Shown: positions 18,139-27,078, counted from the stretch's first letter. The stretch is 64,000 nt of DNA from UBA868 sp016776875 (GCA_051201585.1 CP179198.1:1984001-2048000); one strand, 5' to 3'. The notes: generated by a model from the letters alone, not told the origin. A program made the numbers and translations.

Positions 18139-18483
18139 TCAGACGCTATCATTTTTAAAAAAACCCATCCCAAAAGCCACAAAGTCTCGCAAGTCAGGCT
18201 TTCTGTATATCCCTACAACGACACTTCTGCGCTCAAAAAATAGGGCATCCCTGCATTGGCCTGCATCAGGGCCATAGGTCATCTTTCCAATCTTCTTTCT
18301 CAGCCCCACTTGGCGGAAGCCGTGGCTAAGGTGTAGTTCAACCGTTGCCTGGTTAGCCGCAAACATCTGCGATGGGAGGATCCAAAAACCAAGTTCTTCT
18401 GATCGCACAACCGGAGCCGGCATCAATACTCAACCAAATCCCTTGCCGCGTTGGCTTTTAGCGACGAAGCCGTAATCTTTATA
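18139..18483 (-). pseudogene. Remnant of a GNAT (phosphinothricin-type) acetyltransferase
   Basis: Residues read from the minus strand match the C-terminal half of the phosphinothricin/methionine-sulfoximine acetyltransferase group: GFVAKSQRGKGFG (acetyl-CoA loop), then SEELGFWILPSQMF, NQATVELHLSHGFR, and YGPDAGQCRDALFFERRS. The frame is interrupted by an in-frame TGA at 18430-18432, exactly where the loop RGKGFG would continue; a CGA (Arg) to TGA change would explain it. The N-terminal half of the enzyme is not recognisable upstream. I conclude that this is a dead, truncated gene. A translated remnant from the TTG at 18426 (95 codons) would lack the acetyl-CoA site. Confidence 0.75.
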
Positions 18484-18622
18484 CCGCCTGAAGGGAATCA
18501 GATTGATTAAGGGAACAACTGAAAACTTTCGAGTAAGAACGATAGAGACGAGATTCACTGACTTTAGCGATTTTCAGGATGTAATACACAGTTCTCCCAC
18601 AGTCCTCGGATAAACTTCTAAC

Positions 18623-18958
18623 ATGATTCAAAAAAATGAAACAGACGAGGAACGCGAAATCTTCCGTAAAGCAATGGATCGGGTCGAGGCGGCAGATTAT
18701 GTGATTTTGCACTTCTCAACCGTGATTGCGCTCGTCCTCGGCCTGCTAATGGGCATCATCGCAATGAATGCGGCTACTGGAACTTACACTCAGATTTCCC
18801 ATTTAATTTTCTTTGGTGGAGCCGCGTACTTCGCTAACAGGCCAAGACATCTTATAAAACGACACGGACAAACGTTTTCAAGAGTGCTCCAGATTGTCGG
18901 CACTGCGATTGTGGCCTACTGGTTTTACCCTTATCTAATGGAAGCCTTCCTCGAGTAG
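18623..18958 (+). CDS. Small membrane protein of unknown function
   Basis: A 111-residue protein. A charged N-terminal segment (about 25 residues, rich in Glu, Asp, Lys and Arg) is followed by two or three membrane spans: VILHFSTVIALVLGLLMGII (about 27-46), ISHLIFFGGAAYFA (about 58-71) and VLQIVGTAIVAYWFYPYL (about 88-105). The RPRHLIKRHGQTFSR loop between the last two is basic and so probably cytoplasmic. I recognise no family. It stands alone on the plus strand next to the GNAT remnant. Confidence 0.5.
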   Translation: MIQKNETDEEREIFRKAMDRVEAADYVILHFSTVIALVLGLLMGIIAMNAATGTYTQISHLIFFGGAAYFANRPRHLIKRHGQTFSRVLQIVGTAIVAYWFYPYLMEAFLE

Positions 18959-19098
18959 TTTCTACCTAACCAAATTTCTGGAAGTCGGTTATCATTTTTT
19001 CCTAATTAAACTTGCAATGGGCCAGCCGTTTTGGTGGCGGCACTACATCATGAGACAGGTATACACTCCTACTCTTAGTTTATTGTTAAGAATCTAAT

Positions 19099-19434
19099 AT
19101 GAAATTTATCCTGCCAATAGTCCTACTGATCTCCCTAGTCGCTCCCGCGAAGGCTTCGGTTAGTTGCGGAGTGCTTGCTGAGTATTACCTTGAATATGCG
19201 AAGGCGGAAAATGATGCAACAAAAGACGAGTTAGGCGCTAGATATTTCTTTGGCTACGTTTCTGGATTTTTAGCCGGTGACAATAATCGTTGGTTCAATA
19301 TACCGCCAGAAGTGAACGACGGAAAACTTGCTCATCTTGTAGGCAAGTGGCTGCAAGCGCATCCAGAAAAATGGCATCTCCCAAAGAATCAATGCGTATA
19401 CAACGCGCTCCGTGAGACTTCGCCTTACAACTAA
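19099..19434 (+). CDS. Secreted protein resembling the Rap1a/Tai immunity-protein family
   Basis: A 111-residue protein with a clear signal peptide (KFILPIVLLISLVAPAKA, cleavage near residue 19). The mature 92 residues have two Cys (VSC at the start and NQC near the end) that could form a disulfide. The order of motifs - YFFGYVSGFLAG, then IPPEVNDGKLAHLVGKWL, then HPEKWHLPKNQCVYNALRE - matches the Rap1a/Tai-like fold, a small helical periplasmic domain used as an immunity protein in Serratia type VI secretion but also common in orphan secreted proteins. No toxin or secretion gene is nearby, so a role in immunity is not supported here. Confidence 0.6.
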   Translation: MKFILPIVLLISLVAPAKASVSCGVLAEYYLEYAKAENDATKDELGARYFFGYVSGFLAGDNNRWFNIPPEVNDGKLAHLVGKWLQAHPEKWHLPKNQCVYNALRETSPYN

Positions 19435-19586
19435 CTTCTCAACTCATCCAAGTGCTTACACGCCAAGGTTGCTTTCAGTGCTCCAAGCTCTCTCAAGGCG
19501 CTATCTATCTCGTCTGTCATTTTGACTGACCACCAGATAAAGAAGATCGACACTGCCATTGCTGCTAGCGCTATTGTTTCGGACAT
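19431..19586 (-). CDS. Predicted 51-residue single-span membrane protein
   Basis: This short frame reads from the ATG at 19586 to TAG at 19431. It encodes MSETIALAAMAV followed by SIFFIWWSVK, one clean membrane span, then an amphipathic helix (MTDEIDSALRELGALKATL) and a CKHLDELRS tail. That architecture, and the tail-to-tail overlap of four bases with the plus-strand secreted-protein gene, suggest a real small gene. The ribosome-binding site is poor. Nothing indicates its function. Confidence 0.45.
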   Translation of the reverse strand: MSETIALAAMAVSIFFIWWSVKMTDEIDSALRELGALKATLACKHLDELRS

Positions 19587-19821
19587 GAAGCCTAGCTTTT
19601 AAATATCTTTTGCCTTCAGGCCAGCGGGGGTCCAGGTCTTAATGAAGCCTTCGGTAAATCTGAACATTTCGCTCTTCTTTAACAGTAATATGGTGACGAC
19701 CATGGAGAGAAAAGCGCTAATCAGTTCCCGCCGAACTCTGAATCTTTGGGAGTTCTGTGGGAGCGAAAGAGGCTGTTTTCTAATCTGTGGGAGTGGGAAT
19801 CATCACGGAATCCCGAAGAAA
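19587..19821. other. Intergenic region with no convincing gene
   Basis: Between the small membrane ORF and tRNA-Lys. It contains two copies of TCTGTGGGAG about 31 bases apart (near 19755 and 19785) and no convincing coding or RNA feature. The 64-codon frame that crosses it runs into the tRNA and is not protein-like. Confidence 0.4.
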
Positions 19822-19897
<76 letters not shown>

Positions 19898-20033
19898 GGG
19901 CTTACTTCAAGATATTTTTAAGGCATCCAATCCAAGTGCTTTTTCTTCAAGACGCTATAACCACTTATCAATTTACCATTCACCAGAATCTGAGTTTACT
20001 GTAGAGATCCGCAAACAAGAACACTGCGATTCA

Positions 20034-20417
20034 CTATTCTGCAATCATATAAAATTTGCGGAGCGTCTCGGTGACTTTCCATGTACATTTTGTTCCCTTC
20101 GCGATAAAGAAAGTGTCTCCCGAGATAAAGGTATCTGAAGAGCCATCGTCATTGGTCATCGTTACTGATCCTGAAATAACGGTCATCATTTCATGGACAG
20201 GATAGGATTCGATTTCTTCCACACACGGCGCGCATTCCCAAACCCCGTTAATCACCGAGCTATTCTCGGTTTGAAAAAAAGTGCAATTGGTTTCGCTTTG
20301 ATTAGGGGTCGTGAATGCACTGACATCTATCATTTCCGAGGGTTGCATGCCCGTCTCAGGATCACCATTCACTAACATCCTAAAAACTTTCAATCCATCT
20401 TTATTTTGATCAGTCAT
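20034..20417 (-). CDS. Cupin-domain protein (cupin_3/EutQ-like)
   Basis: A 127-residue single-domain cupin. The beta-barrel motifs read SSVINGVWECAP, then YPVHEMMTVISGSVTMTNDDG (metal-motif 1 region) and FISGDTFFIAKGTKCTWKVTE (motif 2 region), ending RKFYMIAE. This is the pattern of the DUF861/cupin_3 group, which includes EutQ-like and ureidoglycine-aminohydrolase-like proteins. Motif 1 has His and Glu, but the usual second His pair is not obvious, so metal binding is uncertain. Substrate unknown. It lies between tRNA-Lys and tRNA-His and may be an insertion into an older tRNA cluster. Confidence 0.75.
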   Translation of the reverse strand: MTDQNKDGLKVFRMLVNGDPETGMQPSEMIDVSAFTTPNQSETNCTFFQTENSSVINGVWECAPCVEEIESYPVHEMMTVISGSVTMTNDDGSSDTFISGDTFFIAKGTKCTWKVTETLRKFYMIAE

Positions 20418-20683
20418 ATCTTTATCCTTTTGATCATGTCTTCGACTATTATTCAGGTCTGCACTGATTTATTTGGCCAGAAAATAAACACCGGTCATAA
20501 ACGGGTGGACCCCCAAATCAGCTGATTTGGGTCATTTATCCTGAACTGCTATCAGGCAGTTAGATTTAAATTGCGCGATCACACAATCCAGCAGTAGTAG
20601 AAAACTCATGAAATTGAGTGTTCGGGTCGCCAACGCCAGATTCTATCCAGCTAAAAAGTACGCCGAGGTTTAAACCACTAAAC
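20418..20683. other. Intergenic region upstream of the cupin gene
   Basis: A 266-base gap between the cupin start and the 3' end of tRNA-His. No coding region is visible. It holds a perfect 20-base palindrome (listed separately) and a small hairpin AACTGC-tatcag-GCAGTT near 20544-20561. Either may act on the cupin gene or end the tRNA transcript, but neither is followed by a T-run on the minus strand. Confidence 0.4.
20512..20531. repeat. Perfect 20-base palindrome (possible operator)
   Basis: CCCAAATCAG (20512-20521) is followed without a spacer by its exact complement CTGATTTGGG (20522-20531). A spacerless palindrome is poor as an RNA hairpin but typical of a dimeric repressor site. It lies about 95-115 bases upstream of the cupin start codon. 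Confidence 0.5.
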
Positions 20684-20760
20684 TGGGGTGACCGATGGGA
20701 CTCGAACCCACGACGGCCGGAATCACAATCCGGGGCTCTACCAACTGAGCTACGATCACC
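20684..20760 (-). tRNA. tRNA-His (GUG)
   Basis: A 77-base tRNA with encoded CCA. The anticodon loop TTGTGAT on a CCGGA/TCCGG stem gives GTG (His). The extra 5' G opposite C73, the identity element of tRNA-His, is present. Confidence 0.96.
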
Positions 20761-20846
20761 ATAGAACTACCGCGAACTGTCGATTATCCATTAAACCGAT
20801 AGCGCTCGCCACTTAGCCACCCGCCCTTTGCCGGTGTCGGGTGAAA

Positions 20847-20923
20847 TGGCGCGCCCGACAGGACTCGAACCTGTAACCTACGGCTTAGAAGGCCGTTGCT
20901 CTATCCGGTTGAGCTACGGGCGC
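20847..20923 (-). tRNA. tRNA-Arg (UCU)
   Basis: A 77-base tRNA with encoded CCA. The anticodon stem ACGGC/GCCGT holds CTTCTAA, giving TCT (Arg). It lies between tRNA-Pro and tRNA-His on the same strand, an order known from other Gammaproteobacteria. Confidence 0.96.
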
Positions 20924-20939
20924 TCAAGCAACTAGAAAA

Positions 20940-21016
<77 letters not shown>

Positions 21017-21168
21017 ACGTGATATCAATTCTGGCAGGGCGGCGATTTTAACGGATATCGACAGACTAAACCCATATTCTCCATGATTGTTTTTAAATAA
21101 ATGAAGAGCCGGCGGACAAAATTCCTGCACATTCGTTATCAAACTGATAAAAGAAAGCTTAATTGAGG

Positions 21169-21196
21169 CTTGTTTTTTTCAAAGTTACCCCCATTT
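21169..21196 (+). promoter_or_regulatory. Sigma-32 (heat-shock) promoter of htpG
   Basis: CTTGTTT (21169-21175) is followed after 13 bases by CCCCATTT (21189-21196), a full -10 match and a good -35 match to the RpoH consensus. It ends about 55 bases upstream of the htpG ATG. The -10 context (TTACCCCCAT) is shared with the region upstream of clpB. Confidence 0.75.
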
Positions 21197-21250
21197 TGGT
21201 AGAAATTTGTCAAAAAAACACACGTCATAAAATTCTCCGGAGTTCCCTCA

Positions 21251-23140
21251 ATGTCAGAAACTGCATCTCCAAAAACCCATAGTTTCCAAACTGAAGTCAA
21301 GCAACTGCTTCAGTTAATGATTCACTCGCTTTATTCGAACAAAGAGGTTTTTCTGCGCGAACTGATCTCCAATGGCTCAGATGCCTGCGACCGACTACGG
21401 TTTGCCGCACTGACTGACGCCGGACTCATGGAAGATGGAGAAACACTGGGCATCCGGGTGAGCATCGATGAGGCCAACAAGACCATTACGATCAAAGACA
21501 ACGGCATTGGAATGACTGAAGATGAGGTGATTGAGAACATTGGCACGATCGCCAGGTCAGGCACTAAACAGTTTTTGCAAGCGCTGAGCGGCGATGCCGC
21601 TAACGATGCCAACTTAATTGGGCAATTCGGAGTTGGTTTTTACTCTGCTTTTTTAGTCGCCCAGAAAGTTGAACTCATCACCCGTCACGCTGGACAACCT
21701 GACTCTGCCGGCGTGCGCTGGGAATCCGAAGGCGAAGGCGAATACACCATTAATGCGATTGATGGCGTGGAGCGAGGAACAACGATCACGCTATATCTTC
21801 GTGACGAAGAAGAGGAATTCTCACAGGCTTACCGATTACGCAGCATTATCAGCCGATATTCTGATCACATCTCCCTACCGATTGAGATGCCCTCAGAAGA
21901 TAAAGAAAAGAACGGTGAGTGGGAATCAATCAACAGTGGTTCTGCGCTTTGGTCGCGAGCCAAGAGCGAGGTCACTGAAGAAGAGTACACACGTTTTTAT
22001 CAAACGTTGACTTATGACTCAGAGGATCCGCTGGCAACCCTTCATAACCGGGTAGAGGGAACGCTTGAATACACCTCTTTGTTTTTTATTCCGAAAAAAG
22101 CGCCTTTCGATTTATGGGATCGAGAGCAACGGCACGGGATTAATCTATATGTTCGTCGAATCTTTATTATGGATGATTCCAAGCATCTCATGCCTTCATA
22201 TCTCCGATTCGTGCGCGGTGTCGTTGATGCCGCTGACCTGCCGCTAAACGTATCTCGGGAGTTTTTGCAAAACAATAAAAGCATTGATCGAATTCGGTCT
22301 GCGTCAGTAAAGAAGATTCTGTCTGAACTCAACCGTTTAGCTGAAAAAGAGCCTGAAACCTATTCCACTTTTTGGAAAGAATTCGGGAAAGTACTCAAGG
22401 AAGGAATCGTTGAGGATCAGGATAATAAGACCGTCATTTCCGATCTCTTGCGTTTTAATTCCACTCGAACCGACGGTGATGCCCAAAGCGAGTCACTGGC
22501 GTCGTATTTTAAAAGAATGCCAATAAAGCAAAAAGCGATTTACTACATTACGGCAGACTCTCATTACGCGGCCAGCACGTCACCACATCTTGAGATTTTC
22601 CGAAAAAATGACATTGAAGTCTTGCTGTTAAGCGATCCGGTAGATGAATGGCTCGTCTCGTCGCTAACCGAATATAAAGACAAGCCTCTCAAGTCGATCG
22701 CAAAGGGCGCGCTCGACCTTGATGATTTTTCAACCGAAGCCGACAAGAAAGCGAATGAGGATAAGGCAAAAGACCTCGAGTCCCTCACCGAAAAAATGCG
22801 GGAGCTCCTAGGCGAAAAAGTAAGCAGTGTTCGCGTGAGCCATCGACTCACCGACTCACCAGCCTGCTTGGTTGCAGATGAGTCGGACTTAGGTGGTAAT
22901 TTAGAGCGGATCCTGCAATCGATGGGGCAAGCAGCGCCTGAGGCCAAACCGATCATGGAAGTAAACCCCGATCATCCTTTAATCAAGCAACTCAACCCTG
23001 AGCATCATCAGCTTGGAGATTGGACCCAGGTATTGTTTGATCAAGCGGCTTTGAGCGAGGGCGCGCCGCTCACAGAACCGGCCGCATATGTCCAAAAAGT
23101 CAATGAGTTGCTCACAAAGGCCGTCATGCTGGAGAGTTAA
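21251..23140 (+). CDS. htpG: Chaperone HtpG (bacterial Hsp90)
   Basis: A 629-residue ATP-dependent dimeric chaperone of the cytoplasm, close to the 624 residues of E. coli HtpG. The N-terminal GHKL ATPase shows KEVFLRELISNGSDACDRLR (ATP-binding Asn and catalytic Glu), DNGIGM and GQFGVGFYSAF. The middle domain has the catalytic-loop Arg region (LPLNVSREFLQ), and the C-terminal dimerisation domain follows. GGAG lies about nine bases before the ATG. Transcribed singly from a readable sigma-32 promoter. Confidence 0.98.
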   Translation: MSETASPKTHSFQTEVKQLLQLMIHSLYSNKEVFLRELISNGSDACDRLRFAALTDAGLMEDGETLGIRVSIDEANKTITIKDNGIGMTEDEVIENIGTIARSGTKQFLQALSGDAANDANLIGQFGVGFYSAFLVAQKVELITRHAGQPDSAGVRWESEGEGEYTINAIDGVERGTTITLYLRDEEEEFSQAYRLRSIISRYSDHISLPIEMPSEDKEKNGEWESINSGSALWSRAKSEVTEEEYTRFYQTLTYDSEDPLATLHNRVEGTLEYTSLFFIPKKAPFDLWDREQRHGINLYVRRIFIMDDSKHLMPSYLRFVRGVVDAADLPLNVSREFLQNNKSIDRIRSASVKKILSELNRLAEKEPETYSTFWKEFGKVLKEGIVEDQDNKTVISDLLRFNSTRTDGDAQSESLASYFKRMPIKQKAIYYITADSHYAASTSPHLEIFRKNDIEVLLLSDPVDEWLVSSLTEYKDKPLKSIAKGALDLDDFSTEADKKANEDKAKDLESLTEKMRELLGEKVSSVRVSHRLTDSPACLVADESDLGGNLERILQSMGQAAPEAKPIMEVNPDHPLIKQLNPEHHQLGDWTQVLFDQAALSEGAPLTEPAAYVQKVNELLTKAVMLES

Positions 23141-23162
23141 AGCCGCCGGCCGGGAAATCAGG

Positions 23163-24275
23163 TCAGCGATGACCTGGCAGTTCTCTCGCGTCAGCAACCC
23201 AGTCCAGAGCGCCTTTTAGATCAGGTACGGGATCACCATTCTGATCAACACAGTTACGACCAAAAACAAGTGAATCGGTCACTTCGCCAGAAGGGCCAAT
23301 TCGACTGTAATCAAAAAGGATGCTTCTGGAAATCTCTGCGCCCGCCTCAAGATGACACCCTGTGCCAATCCACGTGGGGCCATAAATTTGACAGCCCGAC
23401 TCGATGTGGGATGCAGAACCGATGTACACGGGGCCTTCAATCCTGACGTCGTCCCAGTCAACCTTCACATTTAAACCCGCCCAGATCTTTGGTCGTACTT
23501 CGGTGCCGGGCATTTGCACGCCACGCAATTTACCCCGCATCATTTGCTGATTGGCTTCCCAGTAATCACTCAGTTGTCCAATATCGATCCAGTTAAACGG
23601 CGCCTTTATTGCGTTAAAAGAAAGTCTTTTTTCAAGAATCAATGGAAAGAGTTCCCCACCGATATCAAAGTCGACCCCCCGAGGAATGAGATCCACAATC
23701 TCGGGCTCAAAAATATAGATCCCGGTATTAACGAGTTGAGATAACGCGTCCTCAGTTTTAGGCTTTTCCTGAAACGACTGAATCTGACCACTATCATCAC
23801 ACACCACGACGCCGTAGTTCGAAACCCGGTCTTTCGCAACCTCCCGCACCACGATACTGGCCGCCGCACCCGACTGCCAATGCTTTCGAACAACGGCCGC
23901 GAGATCGAGATCGATCAATGCGTCACCACACACGACGACGAACGTATCGTCAAAAAATCCCCCAAAGTCCTGGATGCGCTTGATCCCACCTGCCGATCCA
24001 ACCGGCGATGCAACCGTCTCTCCGGCTTCAATGTGACCTTCAAACGAATAGCCAATCTGAGTCCCCCAGCGCCTACCGTCACCGAAATATCCTTCGATCG
24101 CGGGCGCAAAATGACTCACATTTACCATGATTTGGTCAAAACCATGCTTAGCCAGATGCTCAACGAGGTACTCCATTACCGGCTTACCCAAAACAGGAAT
24201 CATTGGTTTAGGCATGGCATGCGTCAGCGGTCTTACCCGCGTTCCCTTGCCCGCTGCCAGGATCATTGCTTTCAT
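23163..24275 (-). CDS. Sugar-1-phosphate nucleotidyltransferase (NDP-sugar pyrophosphorylase)
   Basis: A 370-residue protein with two domains. The N-terminal nucleotidyltransferase begins MKAMILAAGKGTR followed by the Pro-Lys of the pyrophosphorylase signature (PLTHAMPKPMIP), with VVCGDALIDLDL as the metal-binding Asp segment and FNWIDIGQLSDYWEAN near the active site. The C-terminal 110 residues form a left-handed beta-helix of hexapeptide repeats (IWAGLNVKVD, GPVYIGSASHIES, GPTWIGTGCHLEAG). The family makes GDP-mannose, dTDP-glucose or UDP-sugars; the substrate cannot be told from sequence alone. It converges with htpG. Confidence 0.85.
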   Translation of the reverse strand: MKAMILAAGKGTRVRPLTHAMPKPMIPVLGKPVMEYLVEHLAKHGFDQIMVNVSHFAPAIEGYFGDGRRWGTQIGYSFEGHIEAGETVASPVGSAGGIKRIQDFGGFFDDTFVVVCGDALIDLDLAAVVRKHWQSGAAASIVVREVAKDRVSNYGVVVCDDSGQIQSFQEKPKTEDALSQLVNTGIYIFEPEIVDLIPRGVDFDIGGELFPLILEKRLSFNAIKAPFNWIDIGQLSDYWEANQQMMRGKLRGVQMPGTEVRPKIWAGLNVKVDWDDVRIEGPVYIGSASHIESGCQIYGPTWIGTGCHLEAGAEISRSILFDYSRIGPSGEVTDSLVFGRNCVDQNGDPVPDLKGALDWVADARELPGHR

Positions 24276-24395
24276 TAAAAAATCTCTCTTAAGCTCGACG
24301 CAAGTCTACCGTTAAGAGCCGCAATTCGCTATTCGCGCTGGTGCCATGCCTTAGCACCAGCGCTAAGCCGCGATATTCAATCTCTCGATGAACCC

Positions 24396-27005
24396 TTAGG
24401 CCACCTGTACTGCTGCCGCCTGTCCACCAACAAAGGAGATTTCATCCGATTCGAGGTCGGCGATAATAGTGTCGCCCGGCGCAAAACGTCCCGAGAGAAT
24501 CTCCTGCGCCAACGGATTTTCCAGATGAACCTGAATCGCCCGTTTCAGAGGTCGCGCACCAAATACCGAATCAAACCCCACATTGGTCAACTTTTCGATC
24601 ACCGCGTCTGTCACATTCAACTGCAAGTCACGGTCAGAAAGTCGTGATTGGAGAGTGGCCACTTGAATCTTGGCGATCTCGTGAAGCTGCTCCCGAACCA
24701 AAGGATGGAACACAATAATATCGTCAATCCGATTAATAAACTCAGGCCGAAAATGCTGTCCCACCACGCTCATGACCTGCTCTTTCATCACGGCATACTC
24801 ATGACCTTCAGCTAACTCTCGGATTCGATCCGACCCCAAGTTTGAAGTCATCACAATCACCGTGTTTCTGAAATCGACCGTGCGGCCGTGGCCATCCGTG
24901 AGTCGCCCATCATCAAGAACCTGAAGGAGCACATTGAACACATCCGGATGCGCTTTTTCAACCTCGTCCATCAGGATTACGGAGTAAGGGCGTCGACGAA
25001 CCGCTTCGGTCAAGTAACCTCCCTCCTCGTACCCCACATATCCTGGTGGCGCGCCAATCAGGCGGGCAACCGAATGTTTTTCCATAAATTCAGACATATC
25101 TATCCGAATCATGGACTCCTCGGTATCAAAAAGAAATGACGCGACCGCTTTCGATAACTCAGTCTTGCCTACACCGGTCGGGCCCAAAAACAAAAAAGAG
25201 CCATAAGGTTTGTTCGGGTCAGACAATCCAGCGCGAGAACGACGAATTGCATCAGACATTGCGCGAATCGCTTCATCCTGCCCAATCACTCGCTTATGGA
25301 GTTCAGATTCCATGCGCAAGAGTTTGTCGCGCTCGCCCTCAAGCATTCGGGATACCGGGATTCCCGTCCATCGGGAAATCACCTCCGCAATTTCCTCGCT
25401 CGTGACACGATTACGGAGCAACTTTGCCTCGGTATTGGGCTCATTTCCTTGAGCGGTAGACAGTTGCTTCTCAAGTTCGGGGATTCGACCGTACTGAAGC
25501 TCAGACATCCGGGCGAGATCTCCTGCTCGTCGCGCCGACTCCATATCACCTCTCGCTTGATCGAGGGATTCCTTAATATGCTGACTGCCCTGAACCGCCG
25601 CTTTTTCAGATTTCCAAATCTCATCGAGATCTGAATACTCACGTTCAATTTCATGAATCTCGACTTCTAGCGCCGCTAAACGCTTTTGGGATGCATCATC
25701 AGTATCTTTTTTAACGGCTTCTTTTTCAATTTTGAGTTGGATCAATCGACGATCAAGACGGTCCATAGATTCCGGTTTGGAGTCAATTTCCATCCGAATA
25801 CGGCTCCCCGCTTCATCAATTAAGTCAATCGCCTTATCAGGCAATTTACGATCGCTGATATATCGGTGCGACAGTGTTGCAGCGGCCACAATGGCCGGGT
25901 CAGTTATGTCTACCCCATGATGGACTTCATACTTCTCTTTAAGCCCTCTCAGAATTGCAACGGTATCTTCCACCCCTGGCTCACCCACCAGCACTTTCTG
26001 AAATCGCCTTTCTAATGCAGCATCTTTTTCCACATATTTTCGATACTCATCAAGCGTCGTCGCTCCAATGCAATGCAGCTCTCCACGTGCAAGCGCGGGC
26101 TTGAGCATGTTACCCGCGTCCATCGCACCTTCCGCTTTGCCCGCGCCCACCATGGTGTGTAACTCGTCTATAAACAAAATAACCTGGCCTTCCTGTTTGG
26201 TTAAGTCATTCAGCACCGCTTTGAGGCGCTCCTCAAATTCACCGCGAAATTTAGCCCCTGCAATTAGTGCGCCCATATCCAGAGACAACAAACGCTTGCC
26301 GCGCACACCCTCAGGCACTTCGCCATTAACAATCCGCTGCGCCAAGCCCTCGACGATTGCCGTTTTGCCGACGCCAGGCTCTCCAATCAAAACTGGATTA
26401 TTTTTAGTCCGGCGCTGGAGCACCTGAATCGTTCGCCGAATTTCTTCATCGCGTCCAATCACAGGATCTAAACGACCCTGTTCGGCACGCTCAGTCAAAT
26501 CGATCGAGTATTTATCCAAAGCCCCGCGCTGTCCTTCCGCATTTGGGTCATTTATGGTCTCGCCGCCCCTGATATCGTCAATTGCCCTCTCGATGACGTC
26601 TTTGCTAACCCCTTCTGCGCTCAATATTTCTTTTATGGGCCCCTTATCTTCAATACTTGCCAATATAAAAAGCTCGCTCGAGATAAATTGATCACCGCGT
26701 TTCTGGGCCAGCTTATCCGTCAGATTCAAAGCCCGCATAAGATTTTGTGAAATCTGGACATCCCCACCGATGCCTTCAACTCTGGGGCACTGATCCAAGG
26801 CATTGCCAAGACTGGAACGCAGACGATTGATATTCACGCCTGATCGCATCAAAAGTGACCGCGAACTCCCACCTTCCTGATCCAATAACGCCAGCATGAG
26901 GTGAGCTGGCTCTATAAACTGATGGTCCCGACCTAACGCCATACTCTGCGCATCCGATAGCGCCGCTTGAAACTTATTTGTTAATTTATCCATTCTCATA
27001 ATCAA
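24396..27005 (-). CDS. clpB: Disaggregase ClpB
   Basis: An 869-residue AAA+ disaggregase that works with DnaK to recover aggregated proteins. The N-terminal Clp repeat domain is at about 4-145. AAA-1 has Walker A GEPGVGKTA near residue 205, the M-domain coiled coil spans about 410-525, and AAA-2 has GPTGVGKTE near residue 610 with Walker B VILMDEVEKAH. Length and domain order match ClpB rather than ClpA or ClpC. ATG at 27005 gives MIMRMDKLTNKF; the start at the third Met (MDKLTNKF) is the family's usual one. In E. coli clpB directly follows pgeF; here about 2.5 kb separates them. Confidence 0.98.
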   Translation of the reverse strand: MIMRMDKLTNKFQAALSDAQSMALGRDHQFIEPAHLMLALLDQEGGSSRSLLMRSGVNINRLRSSLGNALDQCPRVEGIGGDVQISQNLMRALNLTDKLAQKRGDQFISSELFILASIEDKGPIKEILSAEGVSKDVIERAIDDIRGGETINDPNAEGQRGALDKYSIDLTERAEQGRLDPVIGRDEEIRRTIQVLQRRTKNNPVLIGEPGVGKTAIVEGLAQRIVNGEVPEGVRGKRLLSLDMGALIAGAKFRGEFEERLKAVLNDLTKQEGQVILFIDELHTMVGAGKAEGAMDAGNMLKPALARGELHCIGATTLDEYRKYVEKDAALERRFQKVLVGEPGVEDTVAILRGLKEKYEVHHGVDITDPAIVAAATLSHRYISDRKLPDKAIDLIDEAGSRIRMEIDSKPESMDRLDRRLIQLKIEKEAVKKDTDDASQKRLAALEVEIHEIEREYSDLDEIWKSEKAAVQGSQHIKESLDQARGDMESARRAGDLARMSELQYGRIPELEKQLSTAQGNEPNTEAKLLRNRVTSEEIAEVISRWTGIPVSRMLEGERDKLLRMESELHKRVIGQDEAIRAMSDAIRRSRAGLSDPNKPYGSFLFLGPTGVGKTELSKAVASFLFDTEESMIRIDMSEFMEKHSVARLIGAPPGYVGYEEGGYLTEAVRRRPYSVILMDEVEKAHPDVFNVLLQVLDDGRLTDGHGRTVDFRNTVIVMTSNLGSDRIRELAEGHEYAVMKEQVMSVVGQHFRPEFINRIDDIIVFHPLVREQLHEIAKIQVATLQSRLSDRDLQLNVTDAVIEKLTNVGFDSVFGARPLKRAIQVHLENPLAQEILSGRFAPGDTIIADLESDEISFVGGQAAAVQVA

Positions 27006-27070
27006 TCTACTCCTTACAGTCGGTCGATCTGCGAGGCGATTAACCGATGTCTTTGTTTTTACCTTATTAA

Positions 27071-27078
27071 AGATGGGG
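27071..27078 (-). promoter_or_regulatory. Partial sigma-32 promoter (-10 element) upstream of clpB
   Basis: CCCCATCT on the minus strand matches the RpoH -10 element and sits in the same TTACCCCCAT context as the htpG promoter. The -35 region is AT-rich and matches poorly (GGTTTAA at the expected distance), so this is only a tentative promoter, 66 bases from the clpB start. Confidence 0.45.

Noticed and set aside
18479..18712. A 77-codon minus-strand frame at the GNAT remnant
   Set aside because: It is in a different frame from the acetyltransferase remnant and overlaps the start of the small membrane protein gene.
23159..23176. CAGGTCA-gcga-TGACCTG hairpin after htpG as a terminator
   Set aside because: No T-run follows on either strand; half of it is coding sequence of the nucleotidyltransferase.
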